DNA from: Olivibacter jilunii
GTDB lineage: Bacteria; Bacteroidota; Bacteroidia; Sphingobacteriales; Sphingobacteriaceae
Direction of reading: 5' to 3'
DNA: 64,000 bases
Assembly (NCBI RefSeq): GCF_900607235.1
Contig: NZ_LR027851.1
Span: 124,001 to 188,000 of the forward strand
Shown here: positions 1 to 9,604 of the stretch, piece after piece
How positions within the stretch are numbered: the first letter of the stretch is position 1
How the letters are laid out: every line of letters begins with the position of its first letter
The notes under the pieces: generated by a model
What the model was told of the DNA's origin: nothing
The model's database searches: none
Seen by the model: only the letters and a program-made list of their open reading frames with translations
Translations under genes and position numbers: made by a program

Positions 1-36
1 AATTTGTTATCCCGCTCGTTACATTGAAGGTTGGCA

Positions 37-1434
37 TTAGTGGCCAGTGTCGTTATTATTAGTCATATCGTTTAGCATTTCCAAGATCCCTTCGTTTTTT
101 AAAAGCCAAGTGCCAATCCGGTCGCTTGTGATACCATCTAATAAGATATGGTTAAAGGTTGGTCCGTTTGTTCCGAATTGGGTTTGAAAATGCTTGAATT
201 GAATGGGAGTGATATCTTTTAAATTATGGGCAATTTCTACCAAATGACTTGAAATCACAAAGAGGCTGTTTGGGTGCTTCGAAAAAGCTTCAACTATTAA
301 CAATGAACATTCATAGGCATCTTTTACATTGGTACCCCTAAAGAGTTCGTCGAAGATAATAAGTAGATTTTTGCGCGTAGAAAGCTCTTGTGCAACGAAT
401 TTTACGCGTAAGACCTCGTTGTAAAAATGGCTGCGTCCCTGTGTTAGGTCGTCCGCAAGATTGATTGTTGTCAGTAAGCCGTTAAACAATCCAGTTGTCA
501 TCTTTTTTGCCGGTATAGGAAAACCAATATGAGCGAGATAGGTTGCGATGGCAATTGATTTCATTAATGTCGATTTTCCGGACATATTTACCCCCGTAAG
601 AAAGCATAGATGATTATTCGCTGTTAGGCTGAAGTCGTTAACAATGGGATTGTGTAAAAAGGGATGAAAAACTGCCTTCAGCTCGAGCTTGCTTTTGTCA
701 TGTTGGATATATTGGGGAAAAGAGAAGGAATGCTTTTTTGCCGCCAATGCAACGGAATAATAGGCATCTAATTGATAAACATAATTCAGTATGTCCCGAA
801 TTTCTTGTCTATAAATTTTCCTTATTAAATAGTCGCAACGTTCTAATCGAATTCCTTTTAACTTCCGGTAATTTTTTTCTAAGCAATTCCTTATGAACGC
901 ATCGGCATAGATTGTGTTTATCAATATGGATAAGTTCTTGATAAAAGAAACTTGGCCTTTTTTCTGTAATTCTTGACAAAGCTCGTTCAGGAAAGATATC
1001 GTATCCAGTATTTCGATTAAGCCACGCTGCTTATTATATTGTTCCTGTTTCTTTTTATATTGATATTGAATTGATTTTTTCAAGGCTCGAAAGAAGGAAT
1101 ATTTTTTTGGACTATCTGAATTCGCTAAATAAAATTCAATAAAGTCCGTCGGTTCTTTCTGAAAGGATATATTTTCGATTTCCTCGTAAAGAAATCTTAA
1201 ATCCTCAACCCGTGTTTGTAAGTCATATATGTTCCTGAGCGGCGTTTGAAAGAGTTCTTTTAGGCGTGTTTTACCGCCAAGGGTAGTTGTATAATCGAAG
1301 TAAGCATAAACGCTGCGATTGTATTTTGGACTTTCGAAAAGCTGTAAATCGTCTATAGTTTGATTATCAATCAAAAACGTATCATTCATGTTTAGGGTGT
1401 TAATCGGCCTTTTCGTTTTAACGTATAAAAACAT
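37..1434 (-). CDS. MutS-like ATPase lacking the mismatch-recognition domains
   Basis: This 465-residue protein carries the C-terminal half of a MutS-type ATPase. Seen: a Walker A motif GVNMSGKST near residue 281 and a Walker B segment IIFDELFRGT near residue 357, preceded by a long helical region like the MutS core/lever domain. The N-terminal mismatch-binding and connector domains of full-length MutS (about 850 residues) are absent. Such short MutS-related proteins are common in Bacteroidota; their role is not firmly known, and action on DNA or a branched intermediate is an inference. A second in-frame ATG 15 codons downstream (base 1389) is a possible start. It diverges from the helicase gene across a 128-base spacer, so the two may share control. 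Confidence 0.85.
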   Translation of the reverse strand: MFLYVKTKRPINTLNMNDTFLIDNQTIDDLQLFESPKYNRSVYAYFDYTTTLGGKTRLKELFQTPLRNIYDLQTRVEDLRFLYEEIENISFQKEPTDFIEFYLANSDSPKKYSFFRALKKSIQYQYKKKQEQYNKQRGLIEILDTISFLNELCQELQKKGQVSFIKNLSILINTIYADAFIRNCLEKNYRKLKGIRLERCDYLIRKIYRQEIRDILNYVYQLDAYYSVALAAKKHSFSFPQYIQHDKSKLELKAVFHPFLHNPIVNDFSLTANNHLCFLTGVNMSGKSTLMKSIAIATYLAHIGFPIPAKKMTTGLFNGLLTTINLADDLTQGRSHFYNEVLRVKFVAQELSTRKNLLIIFDELFRGTNVKDAYECSLLIVEAFSKHPNSLFVISSHLVEIAHNLKDITPIQFKHFQTQFGTNGPTFNHILLDGITSDRIGTWLLKNEGILEMLNDMTNNNDTGH

Positions 1435-1510
1435 AATTTGTTGTTCTACTGAAAAGTAGTCTAAATTTCAGAAAATGCGTAAAACAGGAAAAGGCATAAT
1501 ATGATTTTTC

Positions 1511-1518
1511 TACCTTTG
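1511..1518 (+). promoter_or_regulatory. -7 promoter element (TACCTTTG) for the helicase gene
   Basis: The octamer fits the Bacteroidota -7 consensus TAnnTTTG and lies 45 bases before the helicase ATG. No convincing TTTG is found at the -33 position. Confidence 0.5.
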
Positions 1519-1562
1519 CTGACGAGTCTTGCTACGAATTTCGCAGATACATCGTAAATTAT

Positions 1563-3668
1563 ATGAACTTAAATGTTATTCATAGGCGCGTTATCGATTT
1601 TTTAACAAAAACGGATAAGCCCGTTTTTTTAACAGGTAAAGCAGGAACGGGCAAGACTACCTTTCTTCACTATCTAAAAACTACTATAGCAAAGAACATC
1701 GCGATAGTAGCTCCCACCGCAATAGCTGCTTTAAATGCAGGTGGTGTTACTATCAATTCGCTTTTCCAAATACCTTTCGGTCCGCTGATTCCTCGAAAAG
1801 ATCTCGGTGATTTCAAAGATCATAAGGCGGTTCGCATGGCGCCCGACAAAGCAAAGATGCTCATCAGTCTACAGTTGCTCATTATTGATGAAATCAGTAT
1901 GGTTCGCGCAGATGTCATTGACAGAATTGATTTGATTTTGAGAAGTATTAAAGGTTCTGACAGGCCATTTGGCGGCGTTCAGTTACTCATGATTGGCGAT
2001 CTCTATCAACTACCTCCGGTTTATCAGAATGATTGGCCTATCTTAAAGCAGTATTATACCAGCCCCTATTTTTTCAGTAGTTGGATTTTTGCGTCTTTTC
2101 CGTTAGTCAGTTTCGAACTTACGGAAGTTTTTAGGCAGGCAGATCCCACTTTTATTAACATTCTAAACAGCATAAGGGATGGCAATGTCGATGAATCGCT
2201 TCTTTCTGTTTTGAATCGGCAATTTAAACCGGGAATGGCTGCTGCCGAGCTGACTGACTATATTACGCTTTCGACACATAATCGCTCTGTGGGAGAGATC
2301 AACGAGACCCGCTTAAGAGATTTGGAAGGAGAGATCATGGTTTATAAGGCGATTATTGCCGGCGATTTTCCTAAAGACGCCTATCCTGCTGAACCGGAAC
2401 TACGTCTTAAGGTGGGTGCGCAAGTTATTTTTATAAAAAACGATCCAAGTGGTAAGAAGCAATATTATAATGGGCGGACGGCTTGCGTTTTAAAGGCAAC
2501 ACACGACAGTATACAGGTCCGCTTTCTAGATGATGACTCTATATTTGACGTGATGCCGGAGACTTGGGAATACACCAAATATGCTCTCAATGAGTTGGAA
2601 GGGAAAATAGCGTCATCATCCAATGGTTCTTTTACGCAATATCCAATCAAACTGGCCTGGGCAATTACTATTCATAAGAGTCAAGGTTTGACATTTGATA
2701 AAGCGGTGATCGATGTGGAGGCTGCATTTGCACACGGCCAAACATATGTGGCGCTCAGCCGGTGTAGAAATTTGGAAGGATTGATATTAAAGGCACCCGT
2801 AAAAGCCGAGAATGTAATGACAGATGCACGCATAACTTCGTTTATGCATCAAAGTCGAATGCAAAGTGAAGAGGCTGACTTGCTAAGCCATGCGATGTTA
2901 GAACAGGAGTATAAGTTAATTGCGGATATCTTTGACTTTAAGAACATCGAAATTGAATGGAACCTCTTGAAGTCCATGTTACAATCTTCAGTCAATGAGG
3001 TTTCCGTTGCCACTCGTGTGAATGAGATTGAGCAGCTTTTAGTCGATCAGGTGAGAAAAGTGGCTGACAAATTCTTGAGGCGAGAATTGAATAATTTAGA
3101 TTACCGGCTTCCGTTGGCGCAAGGCAATTTTACACTTCGCTTAAAACAAGCGGTAACCTATTTCAAGCCCAAAGTCGAATTGCTATTGGATATGGTAAAA
3201 GAAATACTAACGTTACCAATAGAAGAGGGACTCGACCCTGAATTTTTTGAGATATACAATCAGTTTGTAATGCATCTGAAAGGGAAACTGGCCGTCTTAC
3301 AGATTGATCCGGTCCAAGTCGATAGCCAAAAATTATCATCAGTATCGATGGAGGCTGCCATAAATTACGTTCCGGTTTATCAAGTAGGAAAAAAAGGGAT
3401 GAACGAACCTAAAATTAGCGACTTGGTTAATCCCTTATTACTCGACGAAATTTTCGCTTGGCGAACGAAAAATAGCGAAAAGAGAGGGGTTGCAGACTAT
3501 CTCATTTTGAGTGAACAACTTTGTATCGCTATTGCAGCCAAATCACCAAAATCCTTGGGAGAGTTAGCTCAAATTAAAGGTATAGGGGTCGGAAAAGCCA
3601 AAGAATTGGGAGATGAATTTGTGAAGATTATTCGTCAGTTTTACGGAGAACGTGATCTGTTCGGTTAG
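1563..3668 (+). CDS. PIF1/RecD-like superfamily 1 helicase with C-terminal HRDC domain
   Basis: A 701-residue DNA helicase. Seen: Walker A GKAGTGKTT at residues 25-33, Walker B LLIIDEIS near 105, and a UvrD/RecD-type motif THKSQGLTFD near 370 followed by VALSRC. The region around residues 610-700 reads as an HRDC domain with a helix-hairpin-helix-like GIGVGKAKELG. The combination is a known Bacteroidota family related to PIF1 and TraA/RecD helicases; unwinding of DNA in repair or recombination is inferred from the family. The ATG is 45 bases downstream of a TAnnTTTG box. Its divergent neighbour is a MutS-like ATPase, consistent with a genome-maintenance pair. Confidence 0.9.
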   Translation: MNLNVIHRRVIDFLTKTDKPVFLTGKAGTGKTTFLHYLKTTIAKNIAIVAPTAIAALNAGGVTINSLFQIPFGPLIPRKDLGDFKDHKAVRMAPDKAKMLISLQLLIIDEISMVRADVIDRIDLILRSIKGSDRPFGGVQLLMIGDLYQLPPVYQNDWPILKQYYTSPYFFSSWIFASFPLVSFELTEVFRQADPTFINILNSIRDGNVDESLLSVLNRQFKPGMAAAELTDYITLSTHNRSVGEINETRLRDLEGEIMVYKAIIAGDFPKDAYPAEPELRLKVGAQVIFIKNDPSGKKQYYNGRTACVLKATHDSIQVRFLDDDSIFDVMPETWEYTKYALNELEGKIASSSNGSFTQYPIKLAWAITIHKSQGLTFDKAVIDVEAAFAHGQTYVALSRCRNLEGLILKAPVKAENVMTDARITSFMHQSRMQSEEADLLSHAMLEQEYKLIADIFDFKNIEIEWNLLKSMLQSSVNEVSVATRVNEIEQLLVDQVRKVADKFLRRELNNLDYRLPLAQGNFTLRLKQAVTYFKPKVELLLDMVKEILTLPIEEGLDPEFFEIYNQFVMHLKGKLAVLQIDPVQVDSQKLSSVSMEAAINYVPVYQVGKKGMNEPKISDLVNPLLLDEIFAWRTKNSEKRGVADYLILSEQLCIAIAAKSPKSLGELAQIKGIGVGKAKELGDEFVKIIRQFYGERDLFG

Positions 3669-3690
3669 CGATCCGGAAACTTTTTAATAA

Positions 3691-4191
3691 CTAAACCCTT
3701 TTAAGGATTCGTTCGTTAAAAACAAGCCAATTTGCTAGGAAGGGTAGTGGTAAGCCGATCATGCCTATCAAAATTAGGAGTTCTTTTATTGCATTACCTG
3801 CCTTAAACTCGCCCTTCGGAGTGCTGCTTAGCGGCACGATCAGGAAATTCATGATAACCCAAATCGAAAAGCCAAAAAAGATACCGGATAACACTTTATA
3901 TTTCGATATAATCGGAAGCCTATGGTATATTACACAAAAAACTATCGTAAATGAAAGCGCAATACCGTAGTGTAGAAATAATCCGAGGAGAATTGCCGGC
4001 ATTCCTGTTGAAAAAGCTTCTGAACCAAGTACCCCACTTGCAATATACTTGAAAATAAACAGCGGGTTCTTTCCCGTTTCTAAATAGTATTTTATGAAGG
4101 CTGCAGTTATATCCAACGTTCCTACAATTAACCCGACGATAAAAATTCGTACGACCACAGGTAATAACCGTAAATCAGATTGATTTTTCAT
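3691..4191 (-). CDS. Uncharacterised membrane protein (YagU/DUF1440-like)
   Basis: A 166-residue integral membrane protein with four predicted hydrophobic segments, near residues 13-35, 65-95, 100-125 and 135-155. The early GTLDITAAFIKY segment resembles inner-membrane proteins of the YagU/DUF1440 kind, but this is a recollection of family appearance, not a search result. It ends convergent with the helicase, 22 bases apart, and is followed upstream by about 400 bases with no convincing gene. Function unknown. Confidence 0.7.
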   Translation of the reverse strand: MKNQSDLRLLPVVVRIFIVGLIVGTLDITAAFIKYYLETGKNPLFIFKYIASGVLGSEAFSTGMPAILLGLFLHYGIALSFTIVFCVIYHRLPIISKYKVLSGIFFGFSIWVIMNFLIVPLSSTPKGEFKAGNAIKELLILIGMIGLPLPFLANWLVFNERILKRV

Positions 4192-4563
4192 TGCTATAAA
4201 TTTGTTTCAATGACCATAAAGGCTTGTCTATTACAAGCAGGCACCGGATTTATTGAGAGAACAGTTGACTTAAATAATATAATGATGATTTCATAACCGG
4301 TTATTAACGTAGTGCAAGTGGCAACATCTACACAAAAGAACAAAATTTTGTTTACATTTTGCATTTCCGCACCATTGTTATCGCATTCTATCAACCGAAA
4401 AAGAATACAAAACATAAGCGCAGAGATTACTTGGTGTTAAATTACTTTATGTTCTCCCATGGTAATTTGTCCTGGATAAAATAGCGTCATCTCCATTAAT
4501 AAATGCGCATTAATAAGCGTCCTCATTATTTCTATAAAATCTACGGAATATCAAAAGAATATC

Positions 4564-4571
4564 TATATTTG
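4564..4571 (+). promoter_or_regulatory. -7 promoter element (TATATTTG) that decides the receptor start
   Basis: A perfect TAnnTTTG lies 24 bases before the ATG at 4596 but downstream of the more distal in-frame ATG at 4503, so the latter would lie outside the transcript. The 4192-4563 stretch otherwise shows no supported gene. Confidence 0.55.
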
Positions 4572-4595
4572 TCTACTTATTCTATAGATTTTATT

Positions 4596-7163
4596 ATGTT
4601 TAAACAAAAGCTACTTTTCCTTTTTCTAATCACACTAATCTCGCAGTTTGTTTTTGCACAGCAAACGGTCACGGGAATTGTTAAAGATGCCAATGATGTG
4701 GCTATTCTTGGTGCAACAGTATTAATAAAGGGTACTAATTTAAAAGCTGTTACTGACGTTAATGGTGAATTCACCATTCAAGGGACAACAACTTTGCCGT
4801 TTACACTTTCTGTCAGTTCCGTAGGATTCAGAACAAAAGAAGTGCAGGTCCAACAGGCGAGTGGAAACAAGTTCAATATTGTATTACTTGCCGATGATTT
4901 CCAGCTTTCAGAAGTTGCCGTAACGGCTAGGCGTCGTACAGAACGTGTGCAAAATGTTCCCATTCCTATTTCTGTTGTCGGCGGAGCTCGTGTTGAAAAT
5001 GCAGGTGCATTCAATGTTAATCGTCTAAAAGAATTGGTGCCAGCGGTGCAATTATATTCATCTAATCCTAGAAATACGACTTTGAATATTAGGGGGTTAG
5101 GTTCGACGTTTGGACTTACGAATGATGGCATAGACCCCGGTGTAGGTTTTTACGTCGATGGCGTCTACTTTGCACGCCCAGCAGCAACTACACTCGATTT
5201 TATTGATGTTGAGCGAATAGAGGTGCTGCGAGGTCCCCAAGGTACGCTATTTGGAAAGAATACGACAGCAGGAGCTTTCAACATCACTACTCGTAAACCT
5301 AGCTTTACACCGGAGGTTAATTTCGAAGCGAGCTATGGAAATTTTGGTTATGTCCAGGCAAAAAGCTCCGTTACCGGTCCCCTGACGAAAAATTTGGCAG
5401 CCCGAGTTTCTTTTTCCGGTACGCAGCGCGATGGTGTATTATATAACGTCGCTACCGATCAAAACGTAAATGATCTTAATAATTTAGGCTTTCGAGGACA
5501 ATTACTTTATGCACCTTCCAATAACGTCAATATTCTATTTGCGGGTGATGTGTCAAGACAGCGTCCCAATGGTTATGCCCAAGTTGTCGCCGGGGTAGTT
5601 CCTACACAAAGAGCAGCTTATCGGCAATTTGAACAAATTATTGCCGATCTGGGATATAATCTACCAAGCCGTAATCCTTTTGATAGAAAAATAGACCACG
5701 ACACACCTTGGCGATCAGATAATGACTTAGGAGGTGTTTCTTTGAATGCAGATATTAAAATCGGATCAGGTACATTGACTTCAACGACCGCGTGGCGATA
5801 TTGGAACTGGAATCCCTCAAACGATCGCGATTTTACAGGGCTCCCAGTTTTATCGCTCTCACAAGCGCCTTCCAAACATCAACAATGGTCGCAGGAAATT
5901 CGCTATGCCGGTGATCTTTCATCCCGTCTAAGTGGAGTGTTTGGTGTTTATGCGATCGGACAACGATTGAAGACAGATCCATACCATACGGAGGAATCAG
6001 GTGCAGCGCAATGGCGGTTCTCGCAAAATTCAACGAGTGATTTATGGGCCACACCGGGATTGCTCGATGGATACGGTATTCGGACATATTCAAAGCTTAC
6101 GTCTTTTAGTGGGGCAGTATTTGGCCAGCTCGACTGGTCGATCACAGACCAAATGCATCTATTGCCAGGACTGAGGTTTAATTACGATGACAAAAAAGTA
6201 GATTTCAACCGCCAAACTTATGGAGGGCTTCAAACCGATGACCCAGCCCTTTTGGCAATTAAAAGAGCAGTTTATACGGATCAGGTATTTAACGCAAATA
6301 CCGATAATACGAATCTTTCCGGCCAACTAACCCTAGCGTATAAACCCAATGATCGTATCAATTCTTACGCTACTTTCTCAACTAACTACAAACCGGTAGG
6401 ACTTAACCTCGGGGGGTTACCTACTAATAACGGTGAGCCAATGCTGGAACTGGCAAAAATTAAACCGGAATATGTTACACATTACGAAATTGGGATAAAA
6501 ACTACTCCTTTGGACAATGCTACTTTAAATTTTTCTGTTTATAATACAGATATCAAAGATTTTCAAACGCAAGTGCAAACCGCGGAAGTAGGCGTAAATC
6601 GTGGTTATTTAGCAAACGCAGAAAAAGTGAGGGTACGCGGAGCAGAGCTTGATGGTAATGTGTTTATTGGCAACGTTTTTTCATTATATGGAGCGCTCTC
6701 GTATACCGACGGTAAGTACATTTCCTTTAAAAATGCACCTGTTCCGTTAGAAGAAACGGGCGGAGAGTCTGCCTTCAAGGATATTTCAGGCGGCAAGCTG
6801 CCTGGAATTTCAAAATGGGCGGGATCTTTAGGTGGACAAGTTGACATTCCGGGTAAATTCCTTACTTTAGGCGGGAGCTACTTTTTCGCGATTGATTCTT
6901 ATTTTCGTTCTTCATTTTCATCGAGCCCGTCTCCATCTCAATATTTAAATGTGGACGGTTATCTTTTACTGAACGCGCGACTCGGGTTTCAAGCGAGTCA
7001 AAGTGTATCGTTCTTTATCTGGAGTAGAAACTTGCTAGATAAAGATTACTTCGAGCAATTGCTTCCCGCTGCAGGCAATGCTGGTCACTATGCTGCTGTG
7101 CTGGGTGACCCACGTACATTTGGAGCGACTATTCGTTACAGTTTTGGTAGAACGGTACGATAG
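4596..7163 (+). CDS. TonB-dependent outer-membrane receptor with N-terminal carboxypeptidase-like domain
   Basis: An 855-residue receptor. The start at 4596 gives a signal peptide ending in SQFVFAQ; a longer frame from 4503 exists but would place about 30 non-signal residues ahead and lies upstream of the promoter box. Domains in order: a CarboxypepD_reg-like beta-sandwich (about 22-105), a plug with GFYVDGVYF and VEVLRGPQGTLFGKN-like residues (IEVLRGPQGTLFGKN), and a 22-strand-type barrel ending in a terminal aromatic-rich strand. No SusD-like gene follows, so it is not a classic glycan SusC; the plug resembles receptors for iron chelates or small organic ligands. Ligand unknown. A strong terminator follows 18 bases after the stop. 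Confidence 0.88.
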   Translation: MFKQKLLFLFLITLISQFVFAQQTVTGIVKDANDVAILGATVLIKGTNLKAVTDVNGEFTIQGTTTLPFTLSVSSVGFRTKEVQVQQASGNKFNIVLLADDFQLSEVAVTARRRTERVQNVPIPISVVGGARVENAGAFNVNRLKELVPAVQLYSSNPRNTTLNIRGLGSTFGLTNDGIDPGVGFYVDGVYFARPAATTLDFIDVERIEVLRGPQGTLFGKNTTAGAFNITTRKPSFTPEVNFEASYGNFGYVQAKSSVTGPLTKNLAARVSFSGTQRDGVLYNVATDQNVNDLNNLGFRGQLLYAPSNNVNILFAGDVSRQRPNGYAQVVAGVVPTQRAAYRQFEQIIADLGYNLPSRNPFDRKIDHDTPWRSDNDLGGVSLNADIKIGSGTLTSTTAWRYWNWNPSNDRDFTGLPVLSLSQAPSKHQQWSQEIRYAGDLSSRLSGVFGVYAIGQRLKTDPYHTEESGAAQWRFSQNSTSDLWATPGLLDGYGIRTYSKLTSFSGAVFGQLDWSITDQMHLLPGLRFNYDDKKVDFNRQTYGGLQTDDPALLAIKRAVYTDQVFNANTDNTNLSGQLTLAYKPNDRINSYATFSTNYKPVGLNLGGLPTNNGEPMLELAKIKPEYVTHYEIGIKTTPLDNATLNFSVYNTDIKDFQTQVQTAEVGVNRGYLANAEKVRVRGAELDGNVFIGNVFSLYGALSYTDGKYISFKNAPVPLEETGGESAFKDISGGKLPGISKWAGSLGGQVDIPGKFLTLGGSYFFAIDSYFRSSFSSSPSPSQYLNVDGYLLLNARLGFQASQSVSFFIWSRNLLDKDYFEQLLPAAGNAGHYAAVLGDPRTFGATIRYSFGRTVR

Positions 7164-7180
7164 GTTTACCGATCTGAAAT

Positions 7181-7220
7181 AAAAAGGGGCTTGATAGTTG
7201 ACTCAAGGCCCTTTTTTCTT
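7181..7220 (+). terminator. Intrinsic terminator after the TonB receptor
   Basis: Arms AAAAAGGGGCTTGA and TCAAGGCCCTTTTTT form a hairpin with a minor bulge, ending in a T-run. Placed 18 bases after the stop codon. Confidence 0.8.
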
Positions 7221-7465
7221 ATTGGGGGCTGATCGTCGCTAAAACCGATATGGTATCCGGTATCTGTTTCCGATAACCTACTACCAATTTAATTCGCATC
7301 TTTTGAAAAAAAACTCACTGTCTATAACTTGCTCATAGCCTTACTATAACGGAAAATTATCCGATATTTACATTTAGAATATACCAATATCTTGACTATG
7401 TTAATAAAAAAGTAAAACTTTCAAAAAAAAGATATTTTATTCGATGAGAATTTTAAACCATTGGC

Positions 7466-7473
7466 TACCTTTG
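7466..7473 (+). promoter_or_regulatory. -7 promoter element (TACCTTTG) with a long leader to ino1
   Basis: A perfect TAnnTTTG 114 bases before the inositol-phosphate synthase ATG implies a leader of about 105 bases. The rest of the 7221-7586 spacer is A/T-rich and shows no gene. Confidence 0.45.
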
Positions 7474-7586
7474 GAACCAATAATTTTAACCACAGGTAAT
7501 TTAGAGAAGCAGTAATAAGTTGTATCCGTCCGCAAACTTACTTTAAATACTTGTTTTACATGAAAAAAAATAATATATTTTAACTA

Positions 7587-8786
7587 ATGGAACATAAAAT
7601 AAAAGTCGCAATCCTGGGTGTAGGAAATTGCGCAAGCTCATTGGTACAAGGTGTTGAGTATTATACTAACCACCCCGATCAAAAATCTGGCTTAATGACA
7701 GATGACATTGGAGGATATCGTGCTGCTGACATTGAATTTGTTTGCGGATTTGATGTCGACGAGCGGAAAATCGGAAAAACTTTGAAAGATGCTATTTTTG
7801 AGAAACCAAATTGTACAATGGTTTTATATGATCAAATCAGCTCCAATGCACCCATATATCCATCCGTTGTTCTTGATGGTGTTTCACCAATGATGGCTTC
7901 CTACCCGGAGGCGCAAAGATTCAAAGTTGCGGAATCATTGAAAGCCACAGATATGCTCGATAGCTCAACATATGACAAAGGTCTTGTTGAAGTCTTCCGT
8001 GAGCAGATTATTAACCAGCTAAAGGCGCATCAGGTTGAGATTCTGATCAATTATCTACCTGTTGGTTCACAAATTGCCACGGAATTTTTTGCAGAAATTT
8101 GTTTAGAGCTAGGCATTTCACTTGTAAATTGTATTCCGGTATTTATTGCTTCTGATCCTGCCTGGGAGCAAAGATTTATTGATGCAGGCATTCCGATTAT
8201 TGGAGATGATATGAGAAGCCAATTCGGAGCGAGTATTTTATCGCAAATGCTGCAAGAACTTGCGTTTGCGCGCGGACATCACGTAAAAGCCCATATTCAA
8301 AGAAATATTGGAGGGAATACCGATTTTTTGAATATGGAAGACAAGAATCGCTTGAAATCGAAGAAGATTTCCAAAGAGAATGTTATTAGAGCACAAAACG
8401 ATATCAGGAACATATCTACTGAGAATAGCTTTTTGCACGCAGGGCCATCGGAGTATATTGCTTATTATGGAGACAACAAAGTGGCCAATTTTAGGTTGGA
8501 ACTCGAAGGGTTTATGGGGGCACCGGTGATATTAGACGCACAATTATCTGTTCAGGATTCTCCAAATTCCGCTGGCGTCGTAATTGATGCTATACGATAT
8601 GTATATGTAGCTAGGGAATTGGGAATCGTCGGAGCATTACGTGGGCCGTCTGCTGCAACTCAGAAAACTCCTCCTGAACAAATGATGTTCAGCCAAGCTT
8701 TGGAGGAATGTCATGCTTTAGCAAAACGCGAATTGACAACTTCTACAAGGAGTCAGCTTAAAAATACCCAATTGGTTACGGAGTAA
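7587..8786 (+). CDS. ino1: Inositol-3-phosphate (myo-inositol-1-phosphate) synthase
   Basis: A 399-residue cytosolic enzyme that converts glucose 6-phosphate to myo-inositol 3-phosphate with NAD+ as recycled cofactor. Seen: the NAD-binding start VAILGVGNCASSLVQG, FDVDERKIG, the core NYLPVGSQ, and the conserved DDMRSQFGASI and HVKAHIQRNIGGNTDFLNM blocks, all typical of the short bacterial/actinobacterial type rather than the 500-residue eukaryotic type. In Bacteroides the enzyme feeds inositol lipid synthesis; here no CDP-alcohol phosphotransferase or inositol phosphatase lies nearby, so the pathway partners must be elsewhere. It is monocistronic, with a long leader and its own terminator. Confidence 0.93.
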   Translation: MEHKIKVAILGVGNCASSLVQGVEYYTNHPDQKSGLMTDDIGGYRAADIEFVCGFDVDERKIGKTLKDAIFEKPNCTMVLYDQISSNAPIYPSVVLDGVSPMMASYPEAQRFKVAESLKATDMLDSSTYDKGLVEVFREQIINQLKAHQVEILINYLPVGSQIATEFFAEICLELGISLVNCIPVFIASDPAWEQRFIDAGIPIIGDDMRSQFGASILSQMLQELAFARGHHVKAHIQRNIGGNTDFLNMEDKNRLKSKKISKENVIRAQNDIRNISTENSFLHAGPSEYIAYYGDNKVANFRLELEGFMGAPVILDAQLSVQDSPNSAGVVIDAIRYVYVARELGIVGALRGPSAATQKTPPEQMMFSQALEECHALAKRELTTSTRSQLKNTQLVTE

Positions 8787-8806
8787 ATCTTTCGTAAACT
8801 AGACAG

Positions 8807-8847
8807 GAAACGGCAAGTGCATGAATAAGTACGTGCCGTTTTTTTAT
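8807..8847 (+). terminator. Intrinsic terminator after ino1
   Basis: Arms AAACGGCA and TGCCGTTT with a further partial inner stem, followed by a run of T. It lies about 20 bases after the stop. Confidence 0.8.
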
Positions 8848-8959
8848 AGGATTCTAGGATAATTCACGAAAGCTTCCTCTTTTCGCAATGCTACTTTCGG
8901 GAGGAAACACCATACTTCTAATAGATGTTGTTAAAATTGTTTTAAAGACGGTGAAATAG

Positions 8960-9571
8960 ATGTATATTCCGAAAAATTTTGTATTTAAACACCAAGATGA
9001 CTTACTGGAGTTTATAAAAGCGAACAGTTTTGGTCTTATCATAAATGGGAATGAGCAGATGGTTCCAGTGGCAACGCACTTACCCTTCGCCATTGAACAC
9101 CAAAACGGACAATTAATATTAAAGTCGCATTTTGCCAAAGCGAATACGCAATGGAAGTCGATAGAAGAAAAGAGTGTTTTAGTGGTGTTTTCGGGGCCGC
9201 ATGCTTATATTTCGCCTAAAAATTATGAAAAGATAGAAAGCGTCCCGACGTGGAATTATGTTGCGGTTCATGTTTATGGAACCGTTAGTTTAATATGGGA
9301 GCGGGAAGAAATATTACGGGTACTTAATGCTACTATCAATTTCTATGATAAGGACTATAATGAGCAATGGAAATCGTTGCCAAAGGAATATATCGACCGA
9401 ATGATTAAGGGCATTGTTGCGTTTAAATTAGAAGTATCGAATATTCAAGGAGTTAAAAAGCTAAGTCAGAATAAAACGCGTTTGGAACGGGAAAAAATCA
9501 TTAATGACTTACAGTCCCATAGCGATTTAAGTGATCAGCAGTTAGCAATGTATATGCGGAAGGAGTTGTAA
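8960..9571 (+). CDS. PaiB-family FMN-binding protein / putative negative transcriptional regulator
   Basis: A 203-residue protein matching the PaiB family from end to end: MYIPKNFVF at the start, the conserved ATHLPF, LKSHFAKANTQW, the FSGPHAYISPKNYE block, VPTWNYVAVHVYG in the middle, and a C-terminal KLSQNK motif. These are flavin-binding split-barrel residues. In Bacillus PaiB was described as a negative regulator of sporulation and protease genes, but many members are better seen as FMN-binding proteins of unknown substrate. No acetyltransferase PaiA partner lies nearby. It is a single gene on its own strand, convergent with the DinB-like gene. Confidence 0.9.
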   Translation: MYIPKNFVFKHQDDLLEFIKANSFGLIINGNEQMVPVATHLPFAIEHQNGQLILKSHFAKANTQWKSIEEKSVLVVFSGPHAYISPKNYEKIESVPTWNYVAVHVYGTVSLIWEREEILRVLNATINFYDKDYNEQWKSLPKEYIDRMIKGIVAFKLEVSNIQGVKKLSQNKTRLEREKIINDLQSHSDLSDQQLAMYMRKEL

Positions 9572-9604
9572 ATACGATTGATCTTATCTTAAATACATTC
9601 AGCA

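Noticed and set aside
4194-4415. 73-codon minus-strand frame upstream of the YagU-like gene
   Set aside because: No domain or signal; Cys/Ile-rich chance translation of an A/T-rich spacer.
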